DNA of 64,000 nucleotides, from positions 124,001 to 188,000 of the forward strand of contig NZ_LZSV01000017.1 of NCBI RefSeq assembly GCF_001665605.1, written 5' to 3'. The notes under the pieces are model-generated. The model made no database searches, was not told where the DNA came from, and was given only the letters and a program-made list of their open reading frames with translations. A program made the translations under genes and the position numbers. The stretch comes from Mycobacterium sp. 852014-50255_SCH5639931 (GTDB lineage: Bacteria; Actinomycetota; Actinomycetes; Mycobacteriales; Mycobacteriaceae). Shown here one piece after another: positions 42,571 through 52,946 of the stretch (the first letter of the stretch is position 1; every line of letters begins with the position of its first letter).

Positions 42571-45201
42571 ATGCGGTCACGAAGGGCCCTCGTCGCGCTG
42601 CTGGCGGCGTCGGTCGTCTTCATGGCTTTCGTCGCTGCGGCGCCGCCCATTGCGTACGACGGTGAGCCCGGATTCGTTGCCAATCCGGTCGACCACGTCG
42701 CCACGCTGGTGGGCACCGGGACGGGCGGCCAGACGGTGGGGGAGATCAACAACTTCCCCGGCGCCACCGTGCCGTTCGGAATGGTGCAGTATTCACCGGA
42801 CACCGAGGGCAATTATGCCGGCTACAACTACGACAACCCGCGCTCTACCGGATTCAGCATGACCCACGCCTCTGTGGGCTGCGCCGCGTTCGGCGATATC
42901 TCAATGTTGCCGACCACCAACGCAATTGGCTCGCAGCCGTGGAGGGCCTGGGAGCGAATCGCCCACGACGACACCGAACGCGGCGTGCCGGGCTATTACA
43001 CGGTGCGGTTTCCGGGAACCGGGGTGAAGGCGGAACTCACCGCCACCACGCGCACGGGTGTCGGCCGATTCAGCTTCCCGCGCAACGGCCGCCCCGCCCT
43101 CCTCCACGTGCGCTCCGGCGCATCGCTCGCGGGCAACTCCCGCGCCACCATCCAGATCGGTGAGGACAACACCACGATCACCGGCTGGGCCACCAGCGGC
43201 GGATTCTGCGGAAAGAACAACACCTACACGGTCTATTTCGCCATGAAGTTCAGCCAGCCCTTCACCTCCTACGGGGCCTGGGACGGCAATGCGGTTTATC
43301 CCGGTGCGCGCAGCGCGAATTCGCCATACAGCGGTGGATACGTCGAATTTCCGGCCGGGGCGGTGTTGGAGGTGCAGACCTCGATCTCCTACGTCGGCAT
43401 CGACGGAGCTCGGGCCAACCTCGCGGCGGAGGGTGCTGCGAGCTTCGACGACGTCCGCGGCGCCGCGTCGAGAATGTGGAACACCTCGCTGTCTCGCATC
43501 GCGGTTGCCGGCCGCAATGCCGACGATCTGGAAACGTTCTACACCGCGCTGTATCGATCGCTGTTGCACCCCAACACCTTCAACGACGTGGACGGACGTT
43601 ACGTGGGATTCGACGGTGCCGTGCACACCGTGGTCCCGGGGCACACGCAGTACGCCAACTTCTCCGACTGGGACACGTACCGATGTTTGGCGGCTTTGCA
43701 GGCGCTGCTGTTTCCGGACCGGGCGAGCGACATGGCCCAATCGCTGGTGAACGACGCCGAGCAGAGCGGAGCGTTGCCGCGCTGGGCGCTGGCCAACGCC
43801 GCGACCGCGGAGATGAGCGGGGACAACGTGGTACCGCTCATCGTGAACTTTCACGCCTTCGGGGCCGAGGACTTCGACACCCAGACGGCCCTGCGCTACA
43901 TGGTGAATGCGGCGACGAAAGGCGGTGTCGGACTCAACGGTTACGTCGAGCGGCCGGGAATCGACACGTACCAGCGATTCGGTTACGCGCCGTTCTCCTT
44001 CGAGTTCCGCACCGATGGCTGGGTCGCCGCCGCGTCGATCACGCTCGAGTGGTCGGTCGACGACTTCGCCATCTCGCGGTTCGCCGATTCGCTCGGAGAC
44101 AAGGCGACCGCCGCCGAATTCCAGGTTCGGTCGCAGTACTGGCAGAACCTGTTCAATCCGACCACCCGGTACATCTCGCCCCGCAGCTGGACCACTTTCT
44201 TCCGCGCCGGCCCGGCGTTCGTGGTGTCCCCGTCGGACTTTGGCCAGGTCGGCTTCGACGAGGGCAACGCCGCGCAGTACGTCTGGTGGGTGCCGCACAA
44301 CGTGGCCGGCCTGGTGACGGCGCTGGGGGGCCGCCCGGCGGTGGCCGGCCGACTCGACGGTTTCACCAGGAAACTCAACGTCGGTCCCAACGAGCCCTAT
44401 CTGTGGGCCGGCAACGAACCCGGCTTCGGCGTGCCGTGGCTGTACAACTACATCGGTCAACCCTGGAAGACGCAACGCACGGTCGACCGGGTCCGCGGGC
44501 TGTTCGGACCGACGGCCGACGGGGAGCCGGGCAACGACGATCTGGGCGCGCTGGCCAGCTGGTACGTCTGGGCTGCCCTGGGCCTCTACCCGAGCACCCC
44601 GGGGACCTCGATCCTTACCATGGCCGCGCCGCTCTTCGATCGTGCCGCGATCGCGCTTCCCGGCGGCAAAACCATTCGGATCTCCGCGCCGGGTGCGTCC
44701 GGACCGCACCACCTCAAATACATCAGCGGGCTGCGCGTCGACGGCCGGCCAAGCGATCACACGTGGTTGCCCGAGTCCTTCATCCGCACCGGCGGGGACC
44801 TGGACTTCTCGCTCGCCGGCTACCCGGACAGGCGTTGGGGCACAAATGAATCGTCCGCGCCGCCCTCGTTCGGTACGGGCAGTGCGGCCGTAACCGTCAA
44901 CGTCCCCAGTCCCATCGTCACGATCCAGCCGGGCACGACGGGCACCGTGAAACTCGACGCCCAACGAATGATCGGTGATGCCGGCGGCTACACCGTCACC
45001 GGCACCGCCTCGGACGTCGGTATCACCGTGACGCCCACGACGGGACAGTTCTCCCCGGACGGGTCGGCGACCATCGACGTACCCATCAAGGTCGAACGGT
45101 CGGTGCCCCCGGAGTATTACCTGGTGTACTTGACCTCTGCCGTCGGCCAAAGCGCGCGCACCTCAACCATTCTCGTGGTCGTGCAGCCGGGAACGGAGTG
45201 A
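42571..45201 (+). CDS. Exported GH92 alpha-mannosidase-like glycoside hydrolase
   Basis: 876 residues with a signal peptide ([20 protein letters not shown]). The mature protein has GH92 landmarks: [21 protein letters not shown] near residue 50, [43 protein letters not shown] and [20 protein letters not shown], where the acid/base and metal-binding carboxylates lie. The last 110 residues form a beta-sandwich ([15 protein letters not shown]). GH92 enzymes are Ca2+-dependent exo-alpha-mannosidases. In a mycobacterium the natural targets would be lipomannan, lipoarabinomannan or mannoproteins. It corresponds to Rv0584 from memory. Confidence 0.92.
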   Translation: MRSRRALVALLAASVVFMAFVAAAPPIAYDGEPGFVANPVDHVATLVGTGTGGQTVGEINNFPGATVPFGMVQYSPDTEGNYAGYNYDNPRSTGFSMTHASVGCAAFGDISMLPTTNAIGSQPWRAWERIAHDDTERGVPGYYTVRFPGTGVKAELTATTRTGVGRFSFPRNGRPALLHVRSGASLAGNSRATIQIGEDNTTITGWATSGGFCGKNNTYTVYFAMKFSQPFTSYGAWDGNAVYPGARSANSPYSGGYVEFPAGAVLEVQTSISYVGIDGARANLAAEGAASFDDVRGAASRMWNTSLSRIAVAGRNADDLETFYTALYRSLLHPNTFNDVDGRYVGFDGAVHTVVPGHTQYANFSDWDTYRCLAALQALLFPDRASDMAQSLVNDAEQSGALPRWALANAATAEMSGDNVVPLIVNFHAFGAEDFDTQTALRYMVNAATKGGVGLNGYVERPGIDTYQRFGYAPFSFEFRTDGWVAAASITLEWSVDDFAISRFADSLGDKATAAEFQVRSQYWQNLFNPTTRYISPRSWTTFFRAGPAFVVSPSDFGQVGFDEGNAAQYVWWVPHNVAGLVTALGGRPAVAGRLDGFTRKLNVGPNEPYLWAGNEPGFGVPWLYNYIGQPWKTQRTVDRVRGLFGPTADGEPGNDDLGALASWYVWAALGLYPSTPGTSILTMAAPLFDRAAIALPGGKTIRISAPGASGPHHLKYISGLRVDGRPSDHTWLPESFIRTGGDLDFSLAGYPDRRWGTNESSAPPSFGTGSAAVTVNVPSPIVTIQPGTTGTVKLDAQRMIGDAGGYTVTGTASDVGITVTPTTGQFSPDGSATIDVPIKVERSVPPEYYLVYLTSAVGQSARTSTILVVVQPGTE

Positions 45202-45214
45202 TCCGGGGCGCGCT

Positions 45215-47593
45215 TTAGATCATTTCGTTCTTGGTCAACCACCGCATCACCGGCCAGCCGGCGAACACGGGCAGCCAGCAGGTGAGCACCCGATACAGCA
45301 GAACGGACGGCACGCCGACGGCTGCCGGCACCCCGAAGGCGGCCAGGCCACCGATCAGCGCCGCCTCGACCGCCCCTACCCCGCCGGGCGTCGGCGCGGC
45401 TGACGCCAGTGTCCCGCCGACCATGGTGACCACGGTGCAGGTGACGAACGAAGCACCACCGCCGAATGCTTCGACGCTGGTCCACAGGGCCAGCGCCGCA
45501 CCCAGAGTCGTTCCCGCGCAGCCGAGTACGATCAGCGCCAGTCGTTTCGGTTCCCGGGCGACCTCGACGAGGTCTGTTGTCACCTCTTTGAGTTTGGGGC
45601 GCACGTCGGTGGCCAGCCAGCGTCGCAGCGTGGGGACGAACAGAAAAGTGCCGACAATCCCGAGCGCCAGGCCCGCGATCAGGTAGAGGACCGTGGCGGT
45701 CGGAACGAAGTGAGACAGGTTCATCGACGCGCCGGCGACGGTGCTGAACAGGATCAGCAACACGAGGTGCATGATCACCTGCACGGATTGCTGCAGGGCC
45801 ACCGCCGTGGTGGCCCGCACGGCGGACAGCCCGCCACCCTTTTGCAGGTACCGTGTGCTCAGCGCGAGGCCGCCCACTCCGGCCGGGGTGGTGGTGGCGG
45901 CAAAAGTGTTGGCCACCTGCGCGATTGACAGCCTCCAGAAGTTCACCGTCTCGTCGGCGGCCGCCCACAGCGCGGCGGCCGCCCCGACGTAGGTCAGCGC
46001 CGAGACCCCCAGGCCCAGCAGCGCCCACCACCAGTTCGCGGTCCTCAGTTGGGAGAAGAACGTGGGCGCGGTGCTGATGAAGGGGTACGCGACATAGACC
46101 AGGGCGCCGAAGAGCACCAGCTGGATGATCTGGCCGCGGGTGAATCGGGTAATGGTTTCGGGTTTGATCCGATCGGCACCGGTCTGCCGCTTCACCTCCG
46201 CGCGGGCGGCCGATATGACGGCGCCCGCATCCGAGATGGACCTGCGAATGGGTCGCGGCACAGCGACTTTCGTCAATCGACGCGACGCGTTCAGGATGGT
46301 ATCCCGGTCGAACGCCTCGATCGCGGCGGCCACCGCCGATTTGGGGTCATACAGGGCCGAGGTCGTCACCAGCAGCTGGGCGATGTCGGATTGAAGTTGA
46401 GCTTCGGTGGCGCCGTATTCGGCGCTGTGGAAGCCGCCGAAGAGCACGGCGCCGTCGTCGACGGTGATTTCGTTGCCCCGCAGGTCGCCATGCGCGATCT
46501 GCTGGTCGTTGAGGCTCCGCAGCGCTCGCCACACATTCTCCACCGGCGTGGACTGCGCGCATCGGCCGAGAGGCAGGCCATCAGGCGGCTTGTGCGAGTA
46601 CAGGATCCAGCCCCGATCGAGGGTGGCGACGGCGATCGTCGCGGTGTTGGCCAGGTTCACCTGCCCGATGGCGATCGTCATCAGGGCGCGATGCTCGACG
46701 GCGCGGCGCATGGAGGTCACCAGGGGCGCGGTCTCGGTGTCGCGCAGCCGCAGCTTGATCCACAGCTGGCGCAGCGTGCCGCCGCTGCGCTGATGCGGGC
46801 CGTAAAGCTCGACGACCGCTGCGCGGTCGGGCTCGTCGCCTCCGGCCGAAAGGACGAGCGGGCCGCGGCCAGCCGGCCGGACCACGCTGAGCCGCGAAAC
46901 CACGAACCCGCGCCTGGCCATCGCGCGCACGGCCGCCTCAAGGGGCACCTCGAGCGCGGGGGTGCCGACCACGAGCACCACCAGCGAGCCGACGAGCCAG
47001 CCGACGGCCAGGCCCAGCAGGGCGCGGGCCGGCACGATGGCGCTGACGACGAGGTGGATCGGCACGAACGCCAGTAGCAACGCCCACCACCAATGCCGCC
47101 AGCGCGCGGGCAGCCACGGCCCCGAGACGGTCAGCACCGCCGCCAGCATCCCGATCCAGCGCGGGTCGTCGAGGAACTGCCCCAACACGGTCTGCAGGCG
47201 TTCGGAGAGGTCGAAGTGCCAGCGGGGCGCCGAAAACCCGTTGCCGCCCACCGACAGCGGCAGCGCCGCGAGTAGCGCGGCCGCCGCATACGCCCCGAGC
47301 AGTTTCCATTGCCGGCCGACGATAAGACCGATCAAGATCATGAAGGGCAGGGCCAGGATCGCCAGGCCGTACGCGAGATACACCAGATCGGCCTGTCGGG
47401 GGGAGAGCACCCCGACGATCTGCGAGATCGACTTTTCCAGCGCGTCCCACTGCGGCCGGGTGATCAGCGAACTGGTGATCACCACGGCGAGGAAGGTCGC
47501 GCTCGCGGCCAGCCGCAGGATGTCGTTGGTGCGCCGGGTCAACGGCTGCAGCAAGCTGCCGGAAACGCTGATCTCGCGCCCGTCGACTCGCAT
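45215..47593 (-). CDS. Large membrane protein: N-terminal helices, kinase-like middle, LPG-synthase/YbhN-type C-terminal transporter
   Basis: 792 residues. About six N-terminal membrane helices (25-230) precede a soluble segment (240-490), then eight helices of the UPF0104/LPG synthase TM family, ending RWLTKNEMI. The soluble segment contains HGDLRGNEITVDDG, like a kinase catalytic loop, but the expected DFG is FGGF, so it is probably a pseudokinase. The C-terminal family flips or synthesises polar lipids. It matches Rv0585c from memory and is convergent with the GH92 gene. Role unknown; perhaps lipid or lipoglycan flipping controlled by the middle domain. Confidence 0.85.
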   Translation of the reverse strand: MRVDGREISVSGSLLQPLTRRTNDILRLAASATFLAVVITSSLITRPQWDALEKSISQIVGVLSPRQADLVYLAYGLAILALPFMILIGLIVGRQWKLLGAYAAAALLAALPLSVGGNGFSAPRWHFDLSERLQTVLGQFLDDPRWIGMLAAVLTVSGPWLPARWRHWWWALLLAFVPIHLVVSAIVPARALLGLAVGWLVGSLVVLVVGTPALEVPLEAAVRAMARRGFVVSRLSVVRPAGRGPLVLSAGGDEPDRAAVVELYGPHQRSGGTLRQLWIKLRLRDTETAPLVTSMRRAVEHRALMTIAIGQVNLANTATIAVATLDRGWILYSHKPPDGLPLGRCAQSTPVENVWRALRSLNDQQIAHGDLRGNEITVDDGAVLFGGFHSAEYGATEAQLQSDIAQLLVTTSALYDPKSAVAAAIEAFDRDTILNASRRLTKVAVPRPIRRSISDAGAVISAARAEVKRQTGADRIKPETITRFTRGQIIQLVLFGALVYVAYPFISTAPTFFSQLRTANWWWALLGLGVSALTYVGAAAALWAAADETVNFWRLSIAQVANTFAATTTPAGVGGLALSTRYLQKGGGLSAVRATTAVALQQSVQVIMHLVLLILFSTVAGASMNLSHFVPTATVLYLIAGLALGIVGTFLFVPTLRRWLATDVRPKLKEVTTDLVEVAREPKRLALIVLGCAGTTLGAALALWTSVEAFGGGASFVTCTVVTMVGGTLASAAPTPGGVGAVEAALIGGLAAFGVPAAVGVPSVLLYRVLTCWLPVFAGWPVMRWLTKNEMI

Positions 47594-47753
47594 GTTGTGA
47601 CGATCCTTCGGATCCGTTCGGCGCCGCTGATCGATCCCGCTCGCCGGCTCGCCGACAACTTAACGCCCATACCCGCTTGCGCGACAGCTCCCACCCATCG
47701 GGCGCGCGTAGGGTCGTGTACGTAGGTGAGCTAGCGAATCGGAGGGCGTGAGC

Positions 47754-48701
47754 GTGGGGAGAACGGACAACGACACCTGGGAGATCACCGAGAGCGTGGG
47801 GGCGACGGCGCTGGGGGTGGCCTCCGCCCGCGCGGCCGAGACGCGCAGCGAGAATCCCTTGATCCGGGATCCTTTCGCGCAGGTTTTCCTCGACGCCGCC
47901 GGCGACGGGGTGTGGAACTGGCATTCGGCGCCGCAGCTGCCGGACGCACTCGTCGAGGCCGAACCCGAGTTGCCGTTGCAGATGCAGGCGATGGTTGGCT
48001 ACATGGCCTCGCGTACAGCCTTTTTCGACGAGTTCTTCCTGGCCGCGACGCGCGCCGGCATCCGGCAGGCGGTGATCCTGGCGGCGGGCCTGGACGCGCG
48101 GGCATGGCGGCTGCAGTGGCCGGACGGCACGACCGTCTATGAGTTGGACCAGCCCCGGGTGCTGGACTTCAAATTGTCGACTCTGGCCGAACACGGGGCG
48201 CAGCCCGCGTGCCACCGGATCGCCGTCCCGGTCGACCTGCGCCACGATTGGCCGGCGGCGTTGCGGCAGGCCGGGTTCGACCCCTCGGCGCCCAGCGTGT
48301 GGTCGGCCGAGGGGCTGATGCCGTACCTGCCGGCCGCCGCACAGGAGCTGCTGTTCGACCGCGTCCACGGGCTGACCGCCCCCGGCAGCCGGGTGGCCGT
48401 GGAGGCGCTGGGTCCGAAGTTCCTCGATCCGGAGTTCCGCGCGAAGCGCCGTGCGCGGATGGATCGGGTCCGCGCCTTGATGGCGCGGGTGGACCCCCAC
48501 CGAGAGGTGCCGAGGACCGACGAGCTGTGGTACTTCGAGGAGCGCGAGGACGTCGGTGACTGGTTCCGCCGCCATGGCTGGAGCGTGACCGTCACCCCGT
48601 CCGACAAGCTGATGGCCGGCTACGACCGCGCAGCGCCCAAGGAGGTCGAGGACGCCGTGCCGGGAAACCTGTTCGTGTCCGCCGAGCGGGCGGGAAACTA
48701 G
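47754..48701 (+). CDS. SAM-dependent methyltransferase, TIGR00027/LCMT-like mycobacterial family
   Basis: 315 residues from the GTG at 47754, eight bases after GGAGG; the GTG at 47748 is closer to the site and adds two residues. The start [20 protein letters not shown] and [25 protein letters not shown] (SAM loop) and [11 protein letters not shown] are landmarks of this expanded mycobacterial family. These proteins are usually annotated as O-methyltransferases, with substrates mostly unknown. The stop overlaps the convergent TVP38-type gene by 4 bp. Confidence 0.9.
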   Translation: MGRTDNDTWEITESVGATALGVASARAAETRSENPLIRDPFAQVFLDAAGDGVWNWHSAPQLPDALVEAEPELPLQMQAMVGYMASRTAFFDEFFLAATRAGIRQAVILAAGLDARAWRLQWPDGTTVYELDQPRVLDFKLSTLAEHGAQPACHRIAVPVDLRHDWPAALRQAGFDPSAPSVWSAEGLMPYLPAAAQELLFDRVHGLTAPGSRVAVEALGPKFLDPEFRAKRRARMDRVRALMARVDPHREVPRTDELWYFEEREDVGDWFRRHGWSVTVTPSDKLMAGYDRAAPKEVEDAVPGNLFVSAERAGN

Positions 48702-49420
48702 CGGCCGTCTGCTTCGGAGTCCTCGCGACGGCCGGCGCGCCAATGCCGGTATCCGCGGCGTGCGGCGAACGCGCCGACTACGGCGGTGACGCACCAGACC
48801 GCGATCGCGGCGTACGCCAACGGCGACGACCGGTTCCCGATCGAGGCGCCCAGCGCGGTATAGACGAACGCTCGCGGGACCGACCCGACGAACGCGCCAA
48901 TGGCCATCTGCCACAACGGAACTCCGAATGCCCCGAACGCATAGGACGCGAGCGCGTCGGAGATGCCCGGGACGAAACGCTGACCGACCACCGCCCACAG
49001 GCCGCGGCGTTCGACCAAGGCGTCCATTCGGTCGGTTCGTTTCGGCCCCAACAGCGCACGCGCGCTGTCCCGGCCGGCCCGGCGGCCGATGAGGCTGGCG
49101 ACAACCGCGGTACCCACGGTCGCGCCGAGCGTCACGAAGACACCGAGGACAGGACCGAACAACAGCCCGCTGGCCGCGGCCAGAATCGAGCCGGGCACGA
49201 ACAACGCGCCCAGGACGGCCGATACGGCGACGTAGGTCACCGGCGCCGCCGGACCAGTCGCCGACACCGCGCGCCGCACCTCCTCGACGTTGATGATTCG
49301 CGCGATGGCGACCAGGTAGAACAGCACGAGGAGGAACACGACGAACACGCCGAGCCGCACGATGTGAGTACGCCGGGAGGTGGGGTGGGCGTCGGGTAAG
49401 GAATCGTCGCTGTCGTCCAT
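48698..49420 (-). CDS. TVP38/TMEM64 (DedA-superfamily) membrane protein
   Basis: 240 residues from the ATG at 49420 (MDDSDDSL); the 14 earlier residues open in frame look noncoding. About six hydrophobic segments. The central [20 protein letters not shown] and later [20 protein letters not shown] with [14 protein letters not shown] fit the SNARE-associated/VTT domain with its FxxGR-like and Gly-rich re-entrant loops. Such proteins are lipid scramblases or ion-coupled flippases. A short acidic N-terminus and basic C-terminus face the cytoplasm. It converges on the methyltransferase. Confidence 0.88.
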   Translation of the reverse strand: MDDSDDSLPDAHPTSRRTHIVRLGVFVVFLLVLFYLVAIARIINVEEVRRAVSATGPAAPVTYVAVSAVLGALFVPGSILAAASGLLFGPVLGVFVTLGATVGTAVVASLIGRRAGRDSARALLGPKRTDRMDALVERRGLWAVVGQRFVPGISDALASYAFGAFGVPLWQMAIGAFVGSVPRAFVYTALGASIGNRSSPLAYAAIAVWCVTAVVGAFAARRGYRHWRAGRREDSEADGR

Positions 49421-49530
49421 GCTGACCGCGATTCTTCCGCACCGGCCCGCGAAAGACGTCACGGCCCGTGCGCGGCCGCCGTAGAGTGCTACGCATCAGG
49501 GAGTTGAATACCTGTGAGAGGCCTTCCTCG

Positions 49531-50649
49531 ATGCCCGAGCACCCTGAACCACCGCGGGGCAAGCGGATTGTCGTCTGCCTCGACGGCACCGCCAACCAAA
49601 TCGGAGCCGGGAATCTCACCAATGTCGCCAAGCTCTTCGAGATGCTGGAGAAGGACGATCCGGTCGGCCAGCTCGCCTACTACGACCCCGGTGTCGGCAC
49701 CTTGGCGCCGGCATCGGCGCATTCGTCGCTGTCCCGCGCCAAGGACTTACTGTTCGAGCAGGCATTCGGCCTGGGGCTGAAAGGCAATGTCGCACAGGCC
49801 TACCGGTACGTGATGCAGCATTGGCGTCCCGGCGACGCGCTCTACATCTTCGGCTTCAGCCGCGGCGCCTACACCGCGCGTGCGTTGGCCGGCATGTTGC
49901 TGCGGCCGGGGTTGCTGCGGCCCGGCTCGGAGAACCTGCTGCCGTACGCGGTCGAAAAGTACGCCATCAACCGGTATTTCACCGAGGACGAATATGCCCA
50001 CTGGGCCGAGTTCGCCCGCGCGTTCTGCTGGCGCACCGAGGGCGAGCCGCTGTTCTCCACTGTGCGGCAGAACAGCCCGAATCAGGTGTGGTACCACGCG
50101 GTGCCGGTGGCGTATCTCGGCCTGTGGGACACCGTCAAGGCGGCCGGCTTCCTGCGGTTCGGCAACCTGCGCTGGCCCTACACCCGCTCGCTGCCCAACG
50201 TCGCGCGCATCCGGCACGCAGTCTCGATCGACGAACGCCGCCGCCCCTACCGGGAGTACCTCGTCGAACGCCATCCGCGGGGGCTGGAGGAACGCTGGTT
50301 CGCCGGCGTGCACGCCGACGTCGGCGGCACGTTCATGCCCGATCACCGGCTCGCGACGATCGCGTTGAAGTGGGTCACCGACGGGATCGTCGGCGAACTG
50401 GCGATCGACGCGGCGGCCTACCGGCAGCAGTGCGCGGTGACCGAAGACTTCGCGGACGCGCCGATCCACCACAACGGCAAGCTGTGGTACCTGGTCGGCT
50501 GCCGGCGCCGGCCGATGGGTCCCGACGCACTGGTGCATCCGAGCGTGCTGGTGCGCCGTCGCGACGACCCGGGCTACTTACCGAATTTGACCGAAGAGGC
50601 GCAACGGCTCAGCGCCGACCCGACCGACTGGACGTCCCCCGCGTTGTGA
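49531..50649 (+). CDS. DUF2235 (Tle1-like) phospholipase-type alpha/beta hydrolase
   Basis: 372 residues from the ATG at 49531 (an earlier frame lacks support). The N-terminal VVCLDGTANQ is the DUF2235 signature, the nucleophile elbow is IFGFSRGAYTAR with Ser110, an Asp lies in GLWDTVKAAG and the His in GVHADVGG. The family includes type VI effector phospholipases (Tle1) and cytosolic proteins of unknown role. No signal peptide, so likely cytoplasmic here. It is followed 12 bp later by a phospholipase-D-fold gene, forming a two-gene unit. Confidence 0.88.
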   Translation: MPEHPEPPRGKRIVVCLDGTANQIGAGNLTNVAKLFEMLEKDDPVGQLAYYDPGVGTLAPASAHSSLSRAKDLLFEQAFGLGLKGNVAQAYRYVMQHWRPGDALYIFGFSRGAYTARALAGMLLRPGLLRPGSENLLPYAVEKYAINRYFTEDEYAHWAEFARAFCWRTEGEPLFSTVRQNSPNQVWYHAVPVAYLGLWDTVKAAGFLRFGNLRWPYTRSLPNVARIRHAVSIDERRRPYREYLVERHPRGLEERWFAGVHADVGGTFMPDHRLATIALKWVTDGIVGELAIDAAAYRQQCAVTEDFADAPIHHNGKLWYLVGCRRRPMGPDALVHPSVLVRRRDDPGYLPNLTEEAQRLSADPTDWTSPAL

Positions 50650-50661
50650 AGGAGAAACGCC

Positions 50662-51222
50662 ATGGCACTCAGTTCGCTGACCACTCTCGACCAGTACAAA
50701 GCCGCGCCGTTTCCACCAGGCTATCCCGACAACACGCGAACGTTCTACAGTCCGGTCGACCGTGTCCATGAGGCGCTCAAGGACTTGTTGACCTCGGCCG
50801 ACAAGAGCATCGTGGTCGCGATGTACGGCTACGATGACACCGAACTGAATTCGGTGCTGCAGTCGTCGCTGAACGACGAAAAGATCTATGTGCAAATGAG
50901 TCTCGACTCCATTCAAGCCGCGGGGAAGTCCGAGCGCACTCTGCTGGCCCCGTGGCTCAACGACAAGACCGGCAACAGCATCGCGATCGGTCACAGCGAG
51001 AAGTCGGCGATCATGCACCTGAAGATGGTGATCATCGACGGCGTCGACGTCATCACCGGTTCGACCAACTGGTCCACCGGCGGAGAATCCAAGCAGGACA
51101 ACCAACTCACCGTGATCCGGGACCCGTACGTGTGCGCGGAAGCCCGTTCACGGATCGACATCATTCACGACGGCATGCTCAAGCAGATGGCGGCCAAGAC
51201 GCAATCCGGCGGTGCGCACTAG
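50662..51222 (+). CDS. Single-HKD phospholipase D-fold protein (nuclease or lipase)
   Basis: 186 residues with AAGGAG before the ATG. One HKD motif, HLKMVIIDG (His119-x-Lys121-x4-Asp126), is followed by GSTNWS, as in bacterial Nuc-type endonucleases that dimerise to build one active site. Typical phospholipases D have two motifs, so a nuclease or dimeric lipase is more likely. No signal sequence. It is co-transcribed with the DUF2235 hydrolase, so both may act on the same membrane or nucleic acid target. The downstream recD gene is convergent. Confidence 0.87.
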   Translation: MALSSLTTLDQYKAAPFPPGYPDNTRTFYSPVDRVHEALKDLLTSADKSIVVAMYGYDDTELNSVLQSSLNDEKIYVQMSLDSIQAAGKSERTLLAPWLNDKTGNSIAIGHSEKSAIMHLKMVIIDGVDVITGSTNWSTGGESKQDNQLTVIRDPYVCAEARSRIDIIHDGMLKQMAAKTQSGGAH

Positions 51223-51233
51223 CCGACACCGCC

Positions 51234-52946
51234 CTAACCTGAGGCGCGCAGCCGCTGCGCCAGTCCGGTCGCCCGCACGGCGCGGCGCTCGATCGCCGCG
51301 CGCACCGAAGCCTCGGAACCTGCCACCCGGACCTTGGTCTTCGCCCGCGTCACGGCCGTGTAGAACAATTCGCGGGTCAGCAGCCGCGAATCCTCCGGCG
51401 GCATCAGCACCGTCACCTCGTCGGCCTGGCTGCCCTGGCTCTTGTGGATCGTCATGGCATGCATCGTCTCGATGTCGGTGAGCCGGCTGGTCGCGAAGCT
51501 CAGCGTCCCGGCGGCGCCGGCGATGACGGCCCGCAGCCCGTCGCTGCCGACCACGACCACTCCGGCATCCCCGTTGTAGACCTTGAGCCCATAGTCGTTG
51601 GCGGTCACCAGGACTGGCCGACCGGCATACCACGCCGAAGATATCGGCTGACCGGTCTCCTCCGCGAGCCAGCGCTCCACCTGCCGGTTCCAGTGCGACA
51701 CCCCGTACGGTCCGTGCCGGTGCGCGCACAACAGCCGGTGCTCGTCGAGCGTCGCCAACGCCGCCCCGGTGGCGCCGAGCACCGCGGCCTCCCGCACCCT
51801 CAGCGCGTGCGGAACCAGGACCGCGCGCAGCCGGTCGGTCGGCCCGTCGGAGTCGAGCCACTCGACGTGGTCGCCGCCGGCCCGCAGCAACTCCAGCACG
51901 CGGTCGGCGTCGCCGATCCGAATCGCTTCGGCCAGCGCACCGATCGACTCGCCGAAGCGATGCGGCGTGCGCAGGGCCGCGACCCGCACGTCGTCGCGGG
52001 TAGCGAGCCCGTCCACCAGATCGGCCAGCACCGCGCCGGCTTCCACCGAGGCGAGCTGGTCGGGATCGCCCACCAGGATCAGCCGGGTATCGGGTCGTAC
52101 CGCCTCCAGCAGGCGGGCCATCATCGTCAGCGATACCATCGACGTCTCGTCCACGACGATGACGTCGTGCGGCAGCCGGTTTCCGCGATTGTGCTTGAAT
52201 CGCACCGACGTATCCGGCCGCGAGCCCAGCAGTCGATGCAGCGTCGTCGCCGGCAAGCCCACCAGGCGCGCCCGGTCCGCGGCGTCCAGCCGCTGCACCT
52301 CGGCGGCCACCGCCTGGGCGAGCCGCGCCGCCGCCTTGCCGGTCGGCGCGGCCAGCGCGATCCGGGGCCGCGGGAGGCCGTCAAGCTCGGCCTGCCCGGC
52401 CAGCACAGCGAGCAGCCGTGCCACGGTGGTGGTCTTGCCGGTGCCCGGCCCGCCCGTCAGCACGGTAACCGCTTGCGAGACCGCGATTTCGGCGGCCGCC
52501 CGTTGCTCGTCATATCCGGGTGGAAAGAGCCGCTCCAGGGCGGGCGCGTCGCTCTTCGCCCGGGGAACGGAGAGCGCGAGCAGGTCGGCGCACACCTGTT
52601 GCTCCTCGAGCCAGTACCGGTCCAGGTACATCAGTTCCCCGAACAGCCGCAGCACCGGCGGCGAGCCGAGCAGCGGACTGGACCGCACGGCGGCCATCCA
52701 CTCGTCGGCGTCGGGCCAGGGCAGGTCCGCATCGCCGACCTGCGCGGCAACCGCCCGCAGGTCCACGCACACCGAACCGCCCCGCAGCGCGCGCACCAGC
52801 AGCGCGACCGCCAGCGCCACCCGCTCGTCGGGCTCGCCGGCGAGCGCCGTAAGCCGCTGCGCCACATGGACATCGGCGGCCTCGAAGACGCCGGCCTCGG
52901 TATACGTCCGCAGCAGGCCCTCGGCGGCGATCGCCTCCAGCGTCAC
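51234..52946 (-). CDS. recD: RecBCD subunit RecD, 5'-3' helicase
   Basis: 570 residues from the GTG at 52946 overlapping the recB stop (GTGA). RecD supplies the 5'-3' helicase motor of the RecBCD nuclease-helicase for double-strand break processing. The Walker A is GGPGTGKTTT at about residue 160, Walker B VVDETSMVS, then VGDPDQLASVEAG and the C-terminal TIHKSQGSQADEV and TRAKTKVRV motifs of SF1B helicases. It is the last gene of recC-recB-recD. In mycobacteria RecBCD acts mainly in single-strand annealing, from the literature I recall. Confidence 0.95.
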   Translation of the reverse strand: MTLEAIAAEGLLRTYTEAGVFEAADVHVAQRLTALAGEPDERVALAVALLVRALRGGSVCVDLRAVAAQVGDADLPWPDADEWMAAVRSSPLLGSPPVLRLFGELMYLDRYWLEEQQVCADLLALSVPRAKSDAPALERLFPPGYDEQRAAAEIAVSQAVTVLTGGPGTGKTTTVARLLAVLAGQAELDGLPRPRIALAAPTGKAAARLAQAVAAEVQRLDAADRARLVGLPATTLHRLLGSRPDTSVRFKHNRGNRLPHDVIVVDETSMVSLTMMARLLEAVRPDTRLILVGDPDQLASVEAGAVLADLVDGLATRDDVRVAALRTPHRFGESIGALAEAIRIGDADRVLELLRAGGDHVEWLDSDGPTDRLRAVLVPHALRVREAAVLGATGAALATLDEHRLLCAHRHGPYGVSHWNRQVERWLAEETGQPISSAWYAGRPVLVTANDYGLKVYNGDAGVVVVGSDGLRAVIAGAAGTLSFATSRLTDIETMHAMTIHKSQGSQADEVTVLMPPEDSRLLTRELFYTAVTRAKTKVRVAGSEASVRAAIERRAVRATGLAQRLRASG

